A stretch of 64,000 bases of DNA from Methylotenera_A sp040387095. GTDB lineage: Bacteria; Pseudomonadota; Gammaproteobacteria; Burkholderiales; Methylophilaceae. The stretch lies in the NCBI GenBank assembly GCA_040387095.1, contig JAZKEJ010000012.1:23951-87950 (forward strand), read 5' to 3'. Below are positions 34,585-43,828 of the stretch, one piece after another. The notes below the pieces were generated by a model. It ran no database searches, was not told the DNA's origin, and saw only the letters and a program-made list of their open reading frames with translations. The translations under genes and the position numbers were made by a program. Numbering within the stretch: position 1 is the stretch's first letter; each line of letters starts with the position of its first letter.

Positions 34585-35262
34585 CTAATTTTCTGTTAAA
34601 AGCCAAGCACTTAACGCATCAAAATGATGGAATAATTGCAGAGGATTATAACTCAATAATTTTTCGCCCGCTTGCGCACCAAAGGTAACGCCTACCGCAT
34701 TTACACCGGCATTCTGCGCCATTTGTAAATCATAACTGGTGTCGCCAATCATCAATGTACGCTCTGGCGTAATCACCAGTTTATCCATAATCTCATCCAG
34801 CATTTGCGGGTGCGGTTTGGAAAAACATTCATCAACAGTGCGTGTTGCGTGAAAGTAATTGGTCAAACCGCAATGTTGCAAAGCCAGATTTAAGCCGCGT
34901 CGACCTTTACCTGTGGCTACCGCTTGTTTAAATCCGCGGCGATTCAATTCAATAATCACTTCTTTTGCGCCATCAAATAATGGGATTTCACTTTCACCCG
35001 CATAATAATTAGTCGTATATTGCGCCGCCAGTGCTTGCGCTTTGTCGCTTGGAATATCGCCATATAACGCATAAATCGATTCTTTTAAGCCTAATCCGAT
35101 AATATTGCTGGCGGCTTGCGGGCTCAAAGTCGGCAGGCCAACTTGTTCTGCCGCCTTTACGATTGCATTCACAATCATGCCGGTCGAATTGGCGAGCGTA
35201 CCATCCCAATCCCATACGATTAAATCAAATTTTCTGGGACTGTTTTTGTTATTTTCTAGCAT
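34585..35262 (-). CDS. HAD-family phosphatase (phosphoglycolate phosphatase-like)
   Basis: The 225-residue HAD hydrolase has the nucleophile motif VWDWDGTLANS (Asp18, Asp20), a helical cap, AVATGKGRRGLNLAL (motif II), KPHPQMLDEIM (motif III) and MIGDTSYDLQMAQNAG (motif IV). It resembles Gph-type phosphatases and could dephosphorylate phosphoglycolate or another small phosphate ester. It follows rluC by nine bases on the same strand. The exact substrate is not predictable. Confidence 0.88.
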   Translation of the reverse strand: MLENNKNSPRKFDLIVWDWDGTLANSTGMIVNAIVKAAEQVGLPTLSPQAASNIIGLGLKESIYALYGDIPSDKAQALAAQYTTNYYAGESEIPLFDGAKEVIIELNRRGFKQAVATGKGRRGLNLALQHCGLTNYFHATRTVDECFSKPHPQMLDEIMDKLVITPERTLMIGDTSYDLQMAQNAGVNAVGVTFGAQAGEKLLSYNPLQLFHHFDALSAWLLTEN

Positions 35263-35271
35263 TTTATGTGG

Positions 35272-36306
35272 TTAACTTTCCAGATTCTGACCATTTAAAC
35301 TTTTTAAACTATGCAAAAACTTTTGTAGATCTTGCGGTAATGGCGCGATTAACTTCAGCTTTTCTGCAGACACTGGGTGCCTCAGATTTGTTTCAGCGGA
35401 ATGTAAAAACATACGTTTCAAGCCTTTTTTCTGTAAGACCTTGTTATTGGCAAAGTCACCATATTTATCGTCACCCACAATCGGAAAACCCAAATGCGCC
35501 AGTTGCACGCGCAATTGATGCGTGCGGCCGGTGATCAATTGCGCTTCCAATAAAGTAAACCCTGCAAACGCTTGTTTCAGATAAAAAATCGTTTCGGAAT
35601 GTTGGGCTAGGTCGTATTTATCTTTACTTTTATCCGTCACCACATTCACACGTCGCTCGCCGTTTGGCAGCACATATTTTTGCAAATCCATTGCAACACG
35701 TTTCTTTTTTTCTGTCCATTCGCCTGCTACTAACATTAAATAACGTTTATCGGTCTGATTGTTGCGAATCATTTCATGCAGGGCAACCAGTGCAGCACGC
35801 TTTTTAGCCAGCATCAATACGCCAGAAGTTTCCCTATCCAGCCGATGCACTAATTCCAAAAATTTGGCTTTGGGTCGTTCCATTCGCAATTGCTCAATCA
35901 CGCCGCGACTCACTCCGCTGCCGCCATGCACGGCAAAACCTGCTGGTTTATCAATAATAAGTAACGCATCATCTTCAAAAATAATGGTGCTTTCCAGTAC
36001 CGATTTAGCGGGCTGATCAGACTGCTGATTCTGCAATAATTCTTTATCATTGGCAGCGATGCGAATCGGCGGCACGCGTACAATATCGCCAATGGCTAGT
36101 TTATATGAAGCATCAATACGTCCTTTATTCACACGCACTTCGCCACTGCGTAAAATGCGATAGATGTGACTTTTTGGCACACCTTTCAGCACTTTTGCCA
36201 GAAAATTATCAATACGCTGACCTTCACTAGCTTCATCAATAGCGACATTGGCCGCAGCGTGTGCGCCTATTGGTTTTTGTGGCTGGATATTTTGTTCTAT
36301 TTGCAT
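35272..36306 (-). CDS. rluC: 23S rRNA pseudouridine synthase RluC
   Basis: RluC makes pseudouridines 955, 2504 and 2580 of 23S rRNA in E. coli. The 344-residue protein has an N-terminal S4 RNA-binding domain (about 28-80, RIDNFLAKVLKGVPKSHIYR) and a RluA-type catalytic domain with Asp157 in HRLDRETSGVLMLAK, then LITGRTHQLRVQLAHLG and IVGDDKYG. It is divergent from rne, the arrangement seen in many proteobacteria, and starts the run continuing to sppA. The N-terminal extension before the S4 domain is low in similarity, so a later start is possible. Confidence 0.92.
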   Translation of the reverse strand: MQIEQNIQPQKPIGAHAAANVAIDEASEGQRIDNFLAKVLKGVPKSHIYRILRSGEVRVNKGRIDASYKLAIGDIVRVPPIRIAANDKELLQNQQSDQPAKSVLESTIIFEDDALLIIDKPAGFAVHGGSGVSRGVIEQLRMERPKAKFLELVHRLDRETSGVLMLAKKRAALVALHEMIRNNQTDKRYLMLVAGEWTEKKKRVAMDLQKYVLPNGERRVNVVTDKSKDKYDLAQHSETIFYLKQAFAGFTLLEAQLITGRTHQLRVQLAHLGFPIVGDDKYGDFANNKVLQKKGLKRMFLHSAETNLRHPVSAEKLKLIAPLPQDLQKFLHSLKSLNGQNLES

Positions 36307-36917
36307 GTTAACTTTTGCTTAAACGGCTGATTACGCCTATACTATTGATGTTGTTGAATTAATTGCTTAACAGCATATCGACAAACACTTAATTATTAAC
36401 GTATTCATGATTAGCATTTTGCAAAATGAATAAGTTGATGACAAAAATATTTGGCTAATACCGCTCGCCATATTTAAGTAGCGATAAAACAATTGCGCTC
36501 TAGCCGCCGCAGACAAATAAACATAAACGCGACTAAAGTTACTGAAGACTGAATTTTAACGAATTTATGTCGAACTATATATAAAATTATTCGGCATATA
36601 TTTTAATATCATCAATTTTAAGATGACGAGACATTTTTCAATCAATTAAAAAAACGTAACCAAGCTATTTCTATCATTAGAAATGGTTACAATTAACTAA
36701 AACGCTACTAGCGTCGATTGATTTTAAGCAGCCCAGATGCTGCGCCAATGCTCATGCATGCTTAAATTTAGCGCAATTTAAATATATGCGCCTTGAAGAT
36801 ACTTTCTCTCTCAGCCACTTTAATCAACGTAAATCATCCTTAAGTATATTTAATACTTAAGAAGCTTTTACATTTAAATGATTAACGTCTGCATTGCTTA
36901 GAGCGCGGGAGCAATAA
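36307..36917. other. rluC/rne divergent intergenic region, probable long rne leader
   Basis: This is the only gap above 300 bases. It is AT-rich, has no convincing reading frame, and separates divergent rluC and rne. In many proteobacteria the rne message has a long 5' untranslated region whose structure is used for autoregulation by RNase E; a similar leader is likely here. Seen elements are an inverted repeat TTTCTA-TCAT-TAGAAA at 36668-36683, the 9-bp hairpin at 36839-36861, and a GGGAG-type ribosome site ending six bases before the rne ATG. Promoter positions are uncertain; no sequence stands out strongly. Confidence 0.5.
36839..36861 (+). promoter_or_regulatory. Perfect 9-bp inverted repeat in the rne leader
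   Basis: CTTAAGTAT and ATACTTAAG are exact reverse complements separated by five bases (ATTTA), 56 bases before the rne ATG. There is no following U-run, so it does not look like a terminator. The AT-rich, loop-flanked form is the type of target RNase E cleaves, which fits autoregulation. Confidence 0.5.
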
Positions 36918-39662
36918 ATGAAACGCATGTTATTTAATGCAACGCAATCAGAAGAATTACGCGTTGCAATCGTAGACGGGCAAAAACTCGTCGATTTAGA
37001 TATTGAACACGCTGGTAAAGAACAACGTAAAAGTAATATTTACAAAGGCGTTATTACTCGTGTAGAACCATCGCTGGAAGCCGCTTTTGTCGATTATGGC
37101 AATGAGCGTCATGGCTTTTTGCCCTTCAAAGAAATTTCACGTAGCTACTATTCAGAAAAAGCCGATAGTGGTAAAGCACGCATTCAAGATGTCATCAAAG
37201 AAGGTCTCGAATTAATTGTCCAAGTTGACAAAGATGAGCGTGGCAACAAAGGCGCTGCATTAACCACTTACATTTCACTGGCTGGTCGCTATTTAGTGTT
37301 AATGCCAAACAATCCCCGTGGCGGTGGTGTTTCACGCCGTATCGAAGGCGAAGACCGCAACGAATTACGTGATGTAATGGCGCAGCTTGAAGTACCAAAA
37401 AACATGAGTATCATCGCGCGTACTGCAGGTATTGGTCGCAATGCAGAAGAATTGCAGTGGGATTTAAACTACTTGACGCAATTATGGACTGCGGTTGAAG
37501 AAGCATCACACATTCAACCTGGCGCGTTTTTAATCTACCAAGAAGGCAGCTTGGTTATTCGCGCGATTCGCGATTACTTTAGTGCCGATATTGGTGAGAT
37601 TTTAATCGACACACCAGATGTGCACGAACAAGCTGTACAGTTTATGAATCACGTGATGCCAGGCAATGTGGCGCGTGTTAAATTGTATCAAGACGAAATC
37701 CCCTTATTCTCACGTTTTCAAATCGAACATCAAATTGAATCGGCTTTTTCGCGTGAAGTACGCTTGCCTTCTGGTGGCGCGATTGTGATTGACCATACTG
37801 AAGCCTTGGTTTCAGTAGATGTTAACTCTGGCCGCAGCATCAAAGGTGCAGATATCGAGCAAACCGCATTTAATACCAATTTAGAAGCAGCAGAAGAAGT
37901 TGCACGTCAATTGCGCTTGCGCGACCTTGGCGGCTTGGTGGTGATCGACTTTATTGATATGGAAAGCCAACGCAATCAACGTGAAGTTGAAAACACGTTA
38001 CGCGATGCTTTGCATGCTGACCGTGCACGTGTTCAAACAGGCAAAATCTCACGTTTTGGCTTGTTAGAGCTTTCACGCCAACGTTTGCGCCCTAGCTTGG
38101 GTGAAACCAATCACGCAGCCTGTCCACGCTGTAGCGGCACAGGTCATATTCGTGGTATCGAATCAACTGCGTTGCACATCTTACGCATCACGCAAGAAGA
38201 AGCGATGAAAGACAATAGCGCCATTATTCAAGTGCAATTGCCTGTTGAAGCGGCCACTTTCTTGTTGAATGAAAAACGCGCGGACATCCATAAAATTGAA
38301 CAACGTATGGGTGTTGAAGTGATTTTAATTCCGAATATTCACATGGAAACGCCGAATTACAGTATCACGCGCATTAAGCAAGATGATGTGACGGAAGAAA
38401 CCTCGCAAGCCAGCTACAAAATGGTCGAGTTGCCAGCAGAAACGGCTTATGAGCGCGGTTTAAGCGAAGAGGCAAAACCAAAAGCACCGGAAGCATTGGT
38501 GAAAGGGATTAAAACAGCCACTTCTGCCCCATTAGTTGAACAAAAATCAGAAGAAAAAATAGCGCATATCGTTGCACCAACACCAAAAGTTTCAATATTC
38601 GGTCGTATTAAACAATGGTTTGGCGCGAAACCAGAACTAATAGCGGAAGAAACGGTAGTGGAAAAAACCACGCGCGAGGCACGTGAAAATGCGCGTAATA
38701 ATGACCGTAACCGTAACAGTAATCGCAACCGCAATCGTAATATTGACCGCAATGCTAACAACCGCGATCGTAATAATACGACTAGCAATGAGCGTAACGA
38801 CAGGCCACAACAAACGCAACAGCAGACTAAACCACAGCAAGCACGATCTGAGCGTCAGGAACGACCTGCGCGCCCAGAAAAGAATTCGGCAGAAAGAAAT
38901 CAAGACAGGCCTCTAGATAGATCTCAAGAAAAAGTTGAGTCAAAAAATGGGTTAAGTAACAATGTTCAAAATAATGAAGTAAATGCAGATGCAGCAGGCC
39001 AAGTTGAAGTGGTGACAACCAATCTAGCAACACAAGGCAATCCAGTTGCTGATGCTAATCAAGCGCCACGTACAGAGCGTAGCGGTCGCCGTAGTCGTGG
39101 TGGTCGCAATCGTAATAAAAATCGCGATACCAATCGTGAAGACGGCCGCGAACCACGTGACGCAACGGCTACAACTCTCGCTTTTGTGCCGAATGATGTA
39201 GTGGTAGATAGCACACCGATTATTGTGCAAGTCACGCCATCATCTGAGCCTGCGCTTCAAATTGAAACAGTTGCGGAAAAAGCAGAAAAACTGGTTCAAA
39301 CAAAAGCAGTTACAGCAAAAGCTCATAAAGCCGAGCCTAAAGCGAAAGTAGAAAAATCTGCTGATGCAGCTATTGAAACAGCGAATGAAACAGTTACATC
39401 AGAAAAACCTGTGAAAGCAAAAGCTGAGAAGAAACCTGCTGCACGCAAGCCAGCTAAAACTGCCAAATCTGCAGATAATAAACCTGTTGACTTAAGCGCG
39501 AGCGGTTTGCAATTGGTTGAAACCAAAAGTGATGCAAAAGCAGCGATTGCCGAAACCGAACCAGCCAAACCACGCACACCGCGCAAAGCGCCTAACTGGA
39601 AAAAAGATGCGGAATCAAAAAATGACGATGCACCTTTGGTCATGGTGGAAACACAAAAATAA
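36918..39662 (+). CDS. rne: Ribonuclease E
   Basis: RNase E starts mRNA decay and processes rRNA and tRNA. The 914-residue protein has the S1 domain (about 35-120, IYKGVITRVEPSLEAAFVDYG), the RNase H-like and 5'-sensor parts, and the DNase I-like catalytic site with Asp301 and Asn303 in VSVDVNSGRS and Asp344 in VVIDFIDM. The zinc link is Cys402-x2-Cys405 in ACPRCSGTG. After about residue 530 the tail is disordered: a hydrophobic/basic patch IFGRIKQWFGAK near 556-567 that could be a membrane or partner anchor, an Arg/Asn-rich tract at about 590-628, a second RSGRRSRGGRNRNKNRD tract near 719-735, and an Ala/Lys/Glu-rich end. GGGAG precedes the ATG. Confidence 0.95.
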   Translation: MKRMLFNATQSEELRVAIVDGQKLVDLDIEHAGKEQRKSNIYKGVITRVEPSLEAAFVDYGNERHGFLPFKEISRSYYSEKADSGKARIQDVIKEGLELIVQVDKDERGNKGAALTTYISLAGRYLVLMPNNPRGGGVSRRIEGEDRNELRDVMAQLEVPKNMSIIARTAGIGRNAEELQWDLNYLTQLWTAVEEASHIQPGAFLIYQEGSLVIRAIRDYFSADIGEILIDTPDVHEQAVQFMNHVMPGNVARVKLYQDEIPLFSRFQIEHQIESAFSREVRLPSGGAIVIDHTEALVSVDVNSGRSIKGADIEQTAFNTNLEAAEEVARQLRLRDLGGLVVIDFIDMESQRNQREVENTLRDALHADRARVQTGKISRFGLLELSRQRLRPSLGETNHAACPRCSGTGHIRGIESTALHILRITQEEAMKDNSAIIQVQLPVEAATFLLNEKRADIHKIEQRMGVEVILIPNIHMETPNYSITRIKQDDVTEETSQASYKMVELPAETAYERGLSEEAKPKAPEALVKGIKTATSAPLVEQKSEEKIAHIVAPTPKVSIFGRIKQWFGAKPELIAEETVVEKTTREARENARNNDRNRNSNRNRNRNIDRNANNRDRNNTTSNERNDRPQQTQQQTKPQQARSERQERPARPEKNSAERNQDRPLDRSQEKVESKNGLSNNVQNNEVNADAAGQVEVVTTNLATQGNPVADANQAPRTERSGRRSRGGRNRNKNRDTNREDGREPRDATATTLAFVPNDVVVDSTPIIVQVTPSSEPALQIETVAEKAEKLVQTKAVTAKAHKAEPKAKVEKSADAAIETANETVTSEKPVKAKAEKKPAARKPAKTAKSADNKPVDLSASGLQLVETKSDAKAAIAETEPAKPRTPRKAPNWKKDAESKNDDAPLVMVETQK

Positions 39663-39718
39663 TTTTTGCATTAAGGCGCTGCAAAAAATTACTGCGTAAG
39701 AAAATGGTGACATAAAAA

Positions 39719-39747
39719 AGCCCAGTTTTGTGACTGGGCTTTTTTTA
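39719..39747. terminator. Rho-independent terminator after rne
   Basis: The stem AGCCCAGT / ACTGGGCT (39719-39726, 39733-39740) has a six-base loop and seven T residues after it. A-residues before the stem allow it to work also for crcB from the other strand. Confidence 0.88.
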
Positions 39748-39805
39748 TTAATACTGACTATTAAAATGTATGCTTTTTAATAACAAACTTAACGCTTATA
39801 AATGG

Positions 39806-40195
39806 CTAACTTTTTAAATATTGCACCAGCATAAATCCAGTCGCAGTCATGATTAAACTACCCACAACATGGCTGGCAATATGCCCCGCCGCCCAGGCAT
39901 ATTCTTGTTTATGTAGAAAATTAACCGCTTCTGCAGAGAATGCAGAAAAAGTGGTCAAGCCACCCAGAAACCCTGTCGTTATAAATAAGCGAAATTCGTT
40001 TTGATGTGGCGTCAGTACAAAATAAGCCATTGCCATCCCCATTAAAAATCCACCTACCAAGTTGGCAATTAAAGTACCTAGCGGAAACAGGCTAGCATTG
40101 AATGCGAGTCCCAAAAACCAGCGTGACCAAGCCCCTATCGCCGCCCCGCCACCTACCGCTAGCCATTGCGTTGCTGCTAATTTTCCTGCCGCCAT
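39806..40195 (-). CDS. crcB: Fluoride ion channel CrcB/Fluc
   Basis: The 129-residue protein has four hydrophobic segments and the Fluc motifs FPLGTLIANLVGGFLMG and TTGFLGGLTTFSAFSAE. Fluc channels form antiparallel dimers that leak fluoride out of the cytoplasm. It converges with rne across a shared terminator and is divergent from glgA with a 74-base gap to the glgA start chosen here. No fluoride riboswitch is recognisable upstream. Confidence 0.92.
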   Translation of the reverse strand: MAAGKLAATQWLAVGGGAAIGAWSRWFLGLAFNASLFPLGTLIANLVGGFLMGMAMAYFVLTPHQNEFRLFITTGFLGGLTTFSAFSAEAVNFLHKQEYAWAAGHIASHVVGSLIMTATGFMLVQYLKS

Positions 40196-40230
40196 ATTTT
40201 ACTTTCTGCTTAAAAAACACACTTAGCTAC

Positions 40231-40236
40231 TATAAT
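40231..40236 (+). promoter_or_regulatory. Putative -10 element of glgA
   Basis: A perfect TATAAT ends directly before an in-frame ATG at 40237, which would therefore lie upstream of the transcription start. This argues for the TTG at 40270, preceded by a GAAGAGA Shine-Dalgarno-like sequence, as the true glgA start. The -35 region is weak. Confidence 0.5.
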
Positions 40237-40269
40237 ATGCAATTTATCTGTTTAATTGAAGAGAATATT

Positions 40270-41730
40270 TTGCGTGTTTTATTTGCCACCTCTGAAGCGT
40301 ATCCATTAATTAAAACCGGCGGCCTTGCTGATGTCAGCGGCGCATTACCTAAAGCAATTAGCCAATTAAGCACATTTGACGGCGATGTTAAATTGGTAAT
40401 GCCAGCTTACAGCGCAGTTTTAGCCAAACTGAAAAATATACAAACCGTCGCAGAAATTAATGTTTTGGGACAAGCTTGTTCAATCATTATGGGCAAAATG
40501 CCCGATTCAAACTTGGATGTGATTGCGATTAAAAATGCAGCATTGTTTGAGCGTGCTGGCGGACCATATTCGGACGAAAATGGTAAAGATTGGTTAGATA
40601 ATCCGTTACGATTTGGCGTACTGTCACGAGTAGCAAGTTTGCTATGCAGTGCAAAAAGTCCGTTGCCGAATTGGCAACCTGATTTGATTCAATGTAATGA
40701 CTGGCAAACTGGCTTAACGCCTGCTTATATGAAATTAGTCGATGACTCATCGACCAAGTCAATTTTTAGTATTCACAATCTGGCTTTTCAGGGTATATTC
40801 AGCGCAACATGGTTAGAGCAACTTGAGTTACCTGCTGCGCATTTTCAAATGAATGGCTTTGAATATTTTGATCAGATTTCATTTTTAAAAGCGGGGCTTT
40901 TTTATGCTGATCAACTCAGTACAGTCAGCCCGACTTACGCACAAGAGATTCAAACCGAGGTATTTGGATTTGGCTTTCAGGGCCTTTTACAGACGCGTAG
41001 CAGCGATTTAACCGGTATTTTAAACGGTATCGACACGCAGGAATGGAATCCTGCTACCGATGTGCACTTACCTAAGCATTACTCCAACCATCGCATTACC
41101 GGTAAATTATCGGTCAAAAAATCTTTACAGCAGCAACTTGGGCTTCAAATTGATGCGAATGCCCCTTTATTGGGCGTTGTTAGTCGATTAACCCATCAAA
41201 AAGGCTTGGATTTATTACCTTCTATCATGCCGCAATTGATCAAGCAAGGCTGTCAATTTGCTATTTTGGGGAGCGGCGATAAAACATTGGAAGCGAATTT
41301 TACCGATCTGGCAGAACGCTTTCCTGAACAAGTGAGCATGAATATTGGCTATCACGAACATCTTTCACATAACATCATGGCAGGTTCGGATACGTTTGTT
41401 ATGCCTTCACGTTTTGAGCCTTGCGGCTTGAATCAATTATATGGTCTAGCCTATGGAACACCGCCGATTGTAACGGCTACAGGCGGATTAGCAGACTCGA
41501 TAACAGATGCCAATGAAGCAACGTTTAAAGATAATACCGCGACCGGATTTACGCTCAAATCGGTCAGTTCTGCATCACTTTTAGTCACCATTCAACGCGC
41601 TCTAGAAATTTGGAAAAGCAAAACGGACTGGCGAAAAATTCAAAAAAATGGCATGAATCGCGAGGTAAGCTGGGAATTTAGCGCGCAACAATATTTAGAT
41701 TTGTACGAAAAGACCTTACTAACTAACTAG
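40270..41730 (+). CDS. glgA: Glycogen synthase (ADP-glucose type)
   Basis: GlgA elongates alpha-1,4-glucan from ADP-glucose. With the TTG start the protein has 486 residues, normal for the family, and opens with MRVLFATSEAYPLIKTGGLADV, whose KTGGL (Lys15) binds ADP-glucose. Further GT5 motifs are IQCNDWQTGLTPAYM, FSIHNLAFQGIF, ILNGIDTQEWNPATD, VSRLTHQKGLDLL and MPSRFEPCGLNQLYGLAYG. A longer frame upstream runs through the crcB promoter region and lacks similarity, so it is not used. It is about 8 kb away from the other glycogen genes and ends at a strong terminator. Confidence 0.94.
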   Translation: MRVLFATSEAYPLIKTGGLADVSGALPKAISQLSTFDGDVKLVMPAYSAVLAKLKNIQTVAEINVLGQACSIIMGKMPDSNLDVIAIKNAALFERAGGPYSDENGKDWLDNPLRFGVLSRVASLLCSAKSPLPNWQPDLIQCNDWQTGLTPAYMKLVDDSSTKSIFSIHNLAFQGIFSATWLEQLELPAAHFQMNGFEYFDQISFLKAGLFYADQLSTVSPTYAQEIQTEVFGFGFQGLLQTRSSDLTGILNGIDTQEWNPATDVHLPKHYSNHRITGKLSVKKSLQQQLGLQIDANAPLLGVVSRLTHQKGLDLLPSIMPQLIKQGCQFAILGSGDKTLEANFTDLAERFPEQVSMNIGYHEHLSHNIMAGSDTFVMPSRFEPCGLNQLYGLAYGTPPIVTATGGLADSITDANEATFKDNTATGFTLKSVSSASLLVTIQRALEIWKSKTDWRKIQKNGMNREVSWEFSAQQYLDLYEKTLLTN

Positions 41731-41797
41731 GAAGAAAAGTTGGCACAGCTGATGCTTATATGTAATTAGCTTCTCCAAAGCCAATTTCTCCTCCCTA

Positions 41798-41831
41798 GGG
41801 GTATAACTTAACCGTTATGCCCCATTTTTTT
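41798..41831 (+). terminator. Rho-independent terminator after glgA
   Basis: GGGGTATAAC (41798-41807) pairs with GTTATGCCCC (41814-41823), nine Watson-Crick pairs and one GU, with a six-base loop, followed by A and seven T residues. The strand orientation serves glgA, not orn. Confidence 0.85.
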
Positions 41832-41892
41832 GCTTAATGTTTTTCAATATATTTAGCAAATTTAATCAACATTTATTGCTTAATAATAAAAC

Positions 41893-42453
41893 CTATTTAA
41901 TAATAAAATGCTCGCGATAATATTTAAGTTCATCTATTGATTCATAAATATCCGCCAAGGCTTCATGCTTACTGGCTTTTTTAAAGCCGGAATAAATAGT
42001 AGGTTTCCAGCGACGTGCCAGCTCTTTAAACACACTCACATCCAAATTGCGATAATGAAAATAGCTTTCCAACTCTGGCATGTAGCGCGCCATAAACCGT
42101 CTATCCTGGCAGATCGAATTGCCACACATCGGCGACTTTCCTGCGGGTACATATTGTTTTAAGAACGCAATCATTTGCTCTGTGGCTGCCTGTTCGTCCA
42201 ACGTGCTCGCTTTTACTTTTTCGATTAATCCACTTCGACCATGCGTCCCTTTATTCCACGCGTCCATGCCATCCAAAACGTTATCTGCTTGGTGAATAAC
42301 CAATACAGGTGATTCGCCAAGCACGTTTAAATCAGCATCAGTCACCACCGCCGCAAGCTCTAGAATACGATCGCTATCGGGCAGCAATCCGCTCATTTCC
42401 ATGTCTAGCCAGATTAAATTATCATTATTTTGGTTATTGCTTGGTGCACTCAT
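41893..42453 (-). CDS. orn: Oligoribonuclease
   Basis: Orn is a 3'-5' DEDDh exonuclease that degrades 2-5 nucleotide RNAs, including pGpG made from cyclic di-GMP. The 186-residue form begins at the ATG at 42453, seven bases after a GGAAA ribosome site; ATGs at 42456 and 42465 are alternatives. Motifs are IWLDMEMSGLLPDSDRILE (catalytic Asp17, Glu19), PMCGNSICQDRRFMARYMPELE, FHYRNLDVSVFKEL and the C-terminal HEALADIYESIDELKYYREH. It is divergent from the M48 peptidase gene. Confidence 0.95.
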   Translation of the reverse strand: MSAPSNNQNNDNLIWLDMEMSGLLPDSDRILELAAVVTDADLNVLGESPVLVIHQADNVLDGMDAWNKGTHGRSGLIEKVKASTLDEQAATEQMIAFLKQYVPAGKSPMCGNSICQDRRFMARYMPELESYFHYRNLDVSVFKELARRWKPTIYSGFKKASKHEALADIYESIDELKYYREHFIIK

Positions 42454-42567
42454 CATGATTTCCATTAAATACAGTTAAAAAAATTAAATTATTGCGCGCA
42501 AAATTGAACGTAGTGCGCATAAATGCTTCACAATAACATTATATTTAATATTTAAGCTTTTAACCTT

Positions 42568-43818
42568 ATGGCATCTACACTCACATTCGTTTTTGTTTTC
42601 TTATTAATAGCGACTACAGCTACGCGCATTTGGCTCGGCTCGCGACATATTAATTATGTGCAAGCACATCGGGGTGCAGTTCCAGCAGCATTTTCTGGCA
42701 ATATCACTTTACAGTCTCATCAAAAAGCGGCTGATTACACTAGCGCAAAAAGCAAATTAGCCTTAATCGAAGTGGCGATACAAGCTTTATTATTGGCGAT
42801 ACTGACAATAGGCGGCGGTTTGCAATGGATAGATAATGCATGGTTTAACATTTTGCCTGGACATGAGATTATCCGTGGCGCGTTGGTGATTTGTAGCGCA
42901 CTATTAATCAGCAGCTTGATCGATATCCCATTCGATTATTACAAAACATTCACCATTGATGCGCAATTTGGCTTTAATAAAATGACGCCAGCAATGTTTT
43001 TGAGCGATTTGTTAAAACACAGCTTGGTTGGCCTGGTGCTTGGTGCGCCTATCTTGTTTGCGGCATTATGGTTAATGCAAGGTGCAGGCCAATACTGGTG
43101 GTTTTATTTATGGGTTGTTTGGAGCGTATTTAATATTGTCATGTTGGCGGTTTATCCAACTTTTATTGCGCCATTATTCAATAAATTTACACCGCTTGTA
43201 GATGAAAACTTGAAAGCGCGTATTGAAGCATTATTAACCAAATGTGGTTTCAAATCACAAGGTTTGTTTGTCATGGACGGCTCTGCGCGCAGCAGTCATG
43301 GCAACGCCTATTTCACTGGCTTTGGCAGCAGCAAACGCGTGGTGTTTTTTGATACTTTATTAAACCGATTAAATGAACAGGAAATCGAAGCAGTATTGGC
43401 ACACGAACTTGGACACTTTAAACATCACCATGTGATTAAACGTATTGCCATGTTGTTTTTTATGAGCTTTTTGGGTTTAGCTTTATTGGGCTGGTTAATG
43501 AACCAAACCTGGTTTTATAACGGCTTAGGGGTAACAGAAATTAGTAACCATATGGCCTTGTTGTTATTTTTGCTGGTGTCGCCAGTGTTCTTATTTTTAT
43601 TGCGTCCATTTATGGCAAGCTATTCACGTAAAAATGAATTCGAAGCGGATGATTATGCTGCGAAGCATGCAGATGCAAATCATTTAGTGGATGCACTGGT
43701 TAAGTTATATCGCGATAATGCTTCTACTCTTACGCCAGACCCGTTGCATTCAGCGTTTTATGACTCTCACCCCCCTGCCAGTATTCGCATTACCAAATTG
43801 GCGGCTTATACGCACTAA
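42568..43818 (+). CDS. M48-family (Ste24-type) integral membrane zinc metalloprotease
   Basis: The 416-residue protein has about six hydrophobic segments and the zinc motif HELGH at 279-283 in EAVLAHELGHFKHHHV, with the third ligand probably in NEFEADDYAAKHAD. The N-terminal peptidase M48 domain and the IDIPFDYYKTFTIDAQFGFN segment are typical of Ste24/CAAX prenyl protease homologues. Bacterial members probably act in membrane protein quality control, since CAAX prenylation is absent. A small cytochrome c gene follows after ten bases and may be cotranscribed. Confidence 0.9.
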   Translation: MASTLTFVFVFLLIATTATRIWLGSRHINYVQAHRGAVPAAFSGNITLQSHQKAADYTSAKSKLALIEVAIQALLLAILTIGGGLQWIDNAWFNILPGHEIIRGALVICSALLISSLIDIPFDYYKTFTIDAQFGFNKMTPAMFLSDLLKHSLVGLVLGAPILFAALWLMQGAGQYWWFYLWVVWSVFNIVMLAVYPTFIAPLFNKFTPLVDENLKARIEALLTKCGFKSQGLFVMDGSARSSHGNAYFTGFGSSKRVVFFDTLLNRLNEQEIEAVLAHELGHFKHHHVIKRIAMLFFMSFLGLALLGWLMNQTWFYNGLGVTEISNHMALLLFLLVSPVFLFLLRPFMASYSRKNEFEADDYAAKHADANHLVDALVKLYRDNASTLTPDPLHSAFYDSHPPASIRITKLAAYTH

Positions 43819-43828
43819 CAGTATTGTG

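Noticed and set aside
38690..38800. Repetitive DNA resembling a short tandem or CRISPR-like array.
   Set aside because: It lies within the rne reading frame and encodes the Arg/Asn-rich tract; unit length is irregular and there are no spacers.
40102..40269. Longer glgA reading frame starting inside crcB.
   Set aside because: It overlaps crcB on the other strand, contains the TATAAT promoter element and has no similarity; glycogen synthases begin at MRVLFATSEA.
40196..40269. Possible fluoride riboswitch near crcB.
   Set aside because: The short region lacks the conserved fluoride-riboswitch core and pseudoknot elements.
43691..43828. Longer reading frame for the small cytochrome overlapping the end of the M48 gene.
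   Set aside because: The ATG at 43829 gives a normal signal peptide; the extension is only the M48 gene in another frame.
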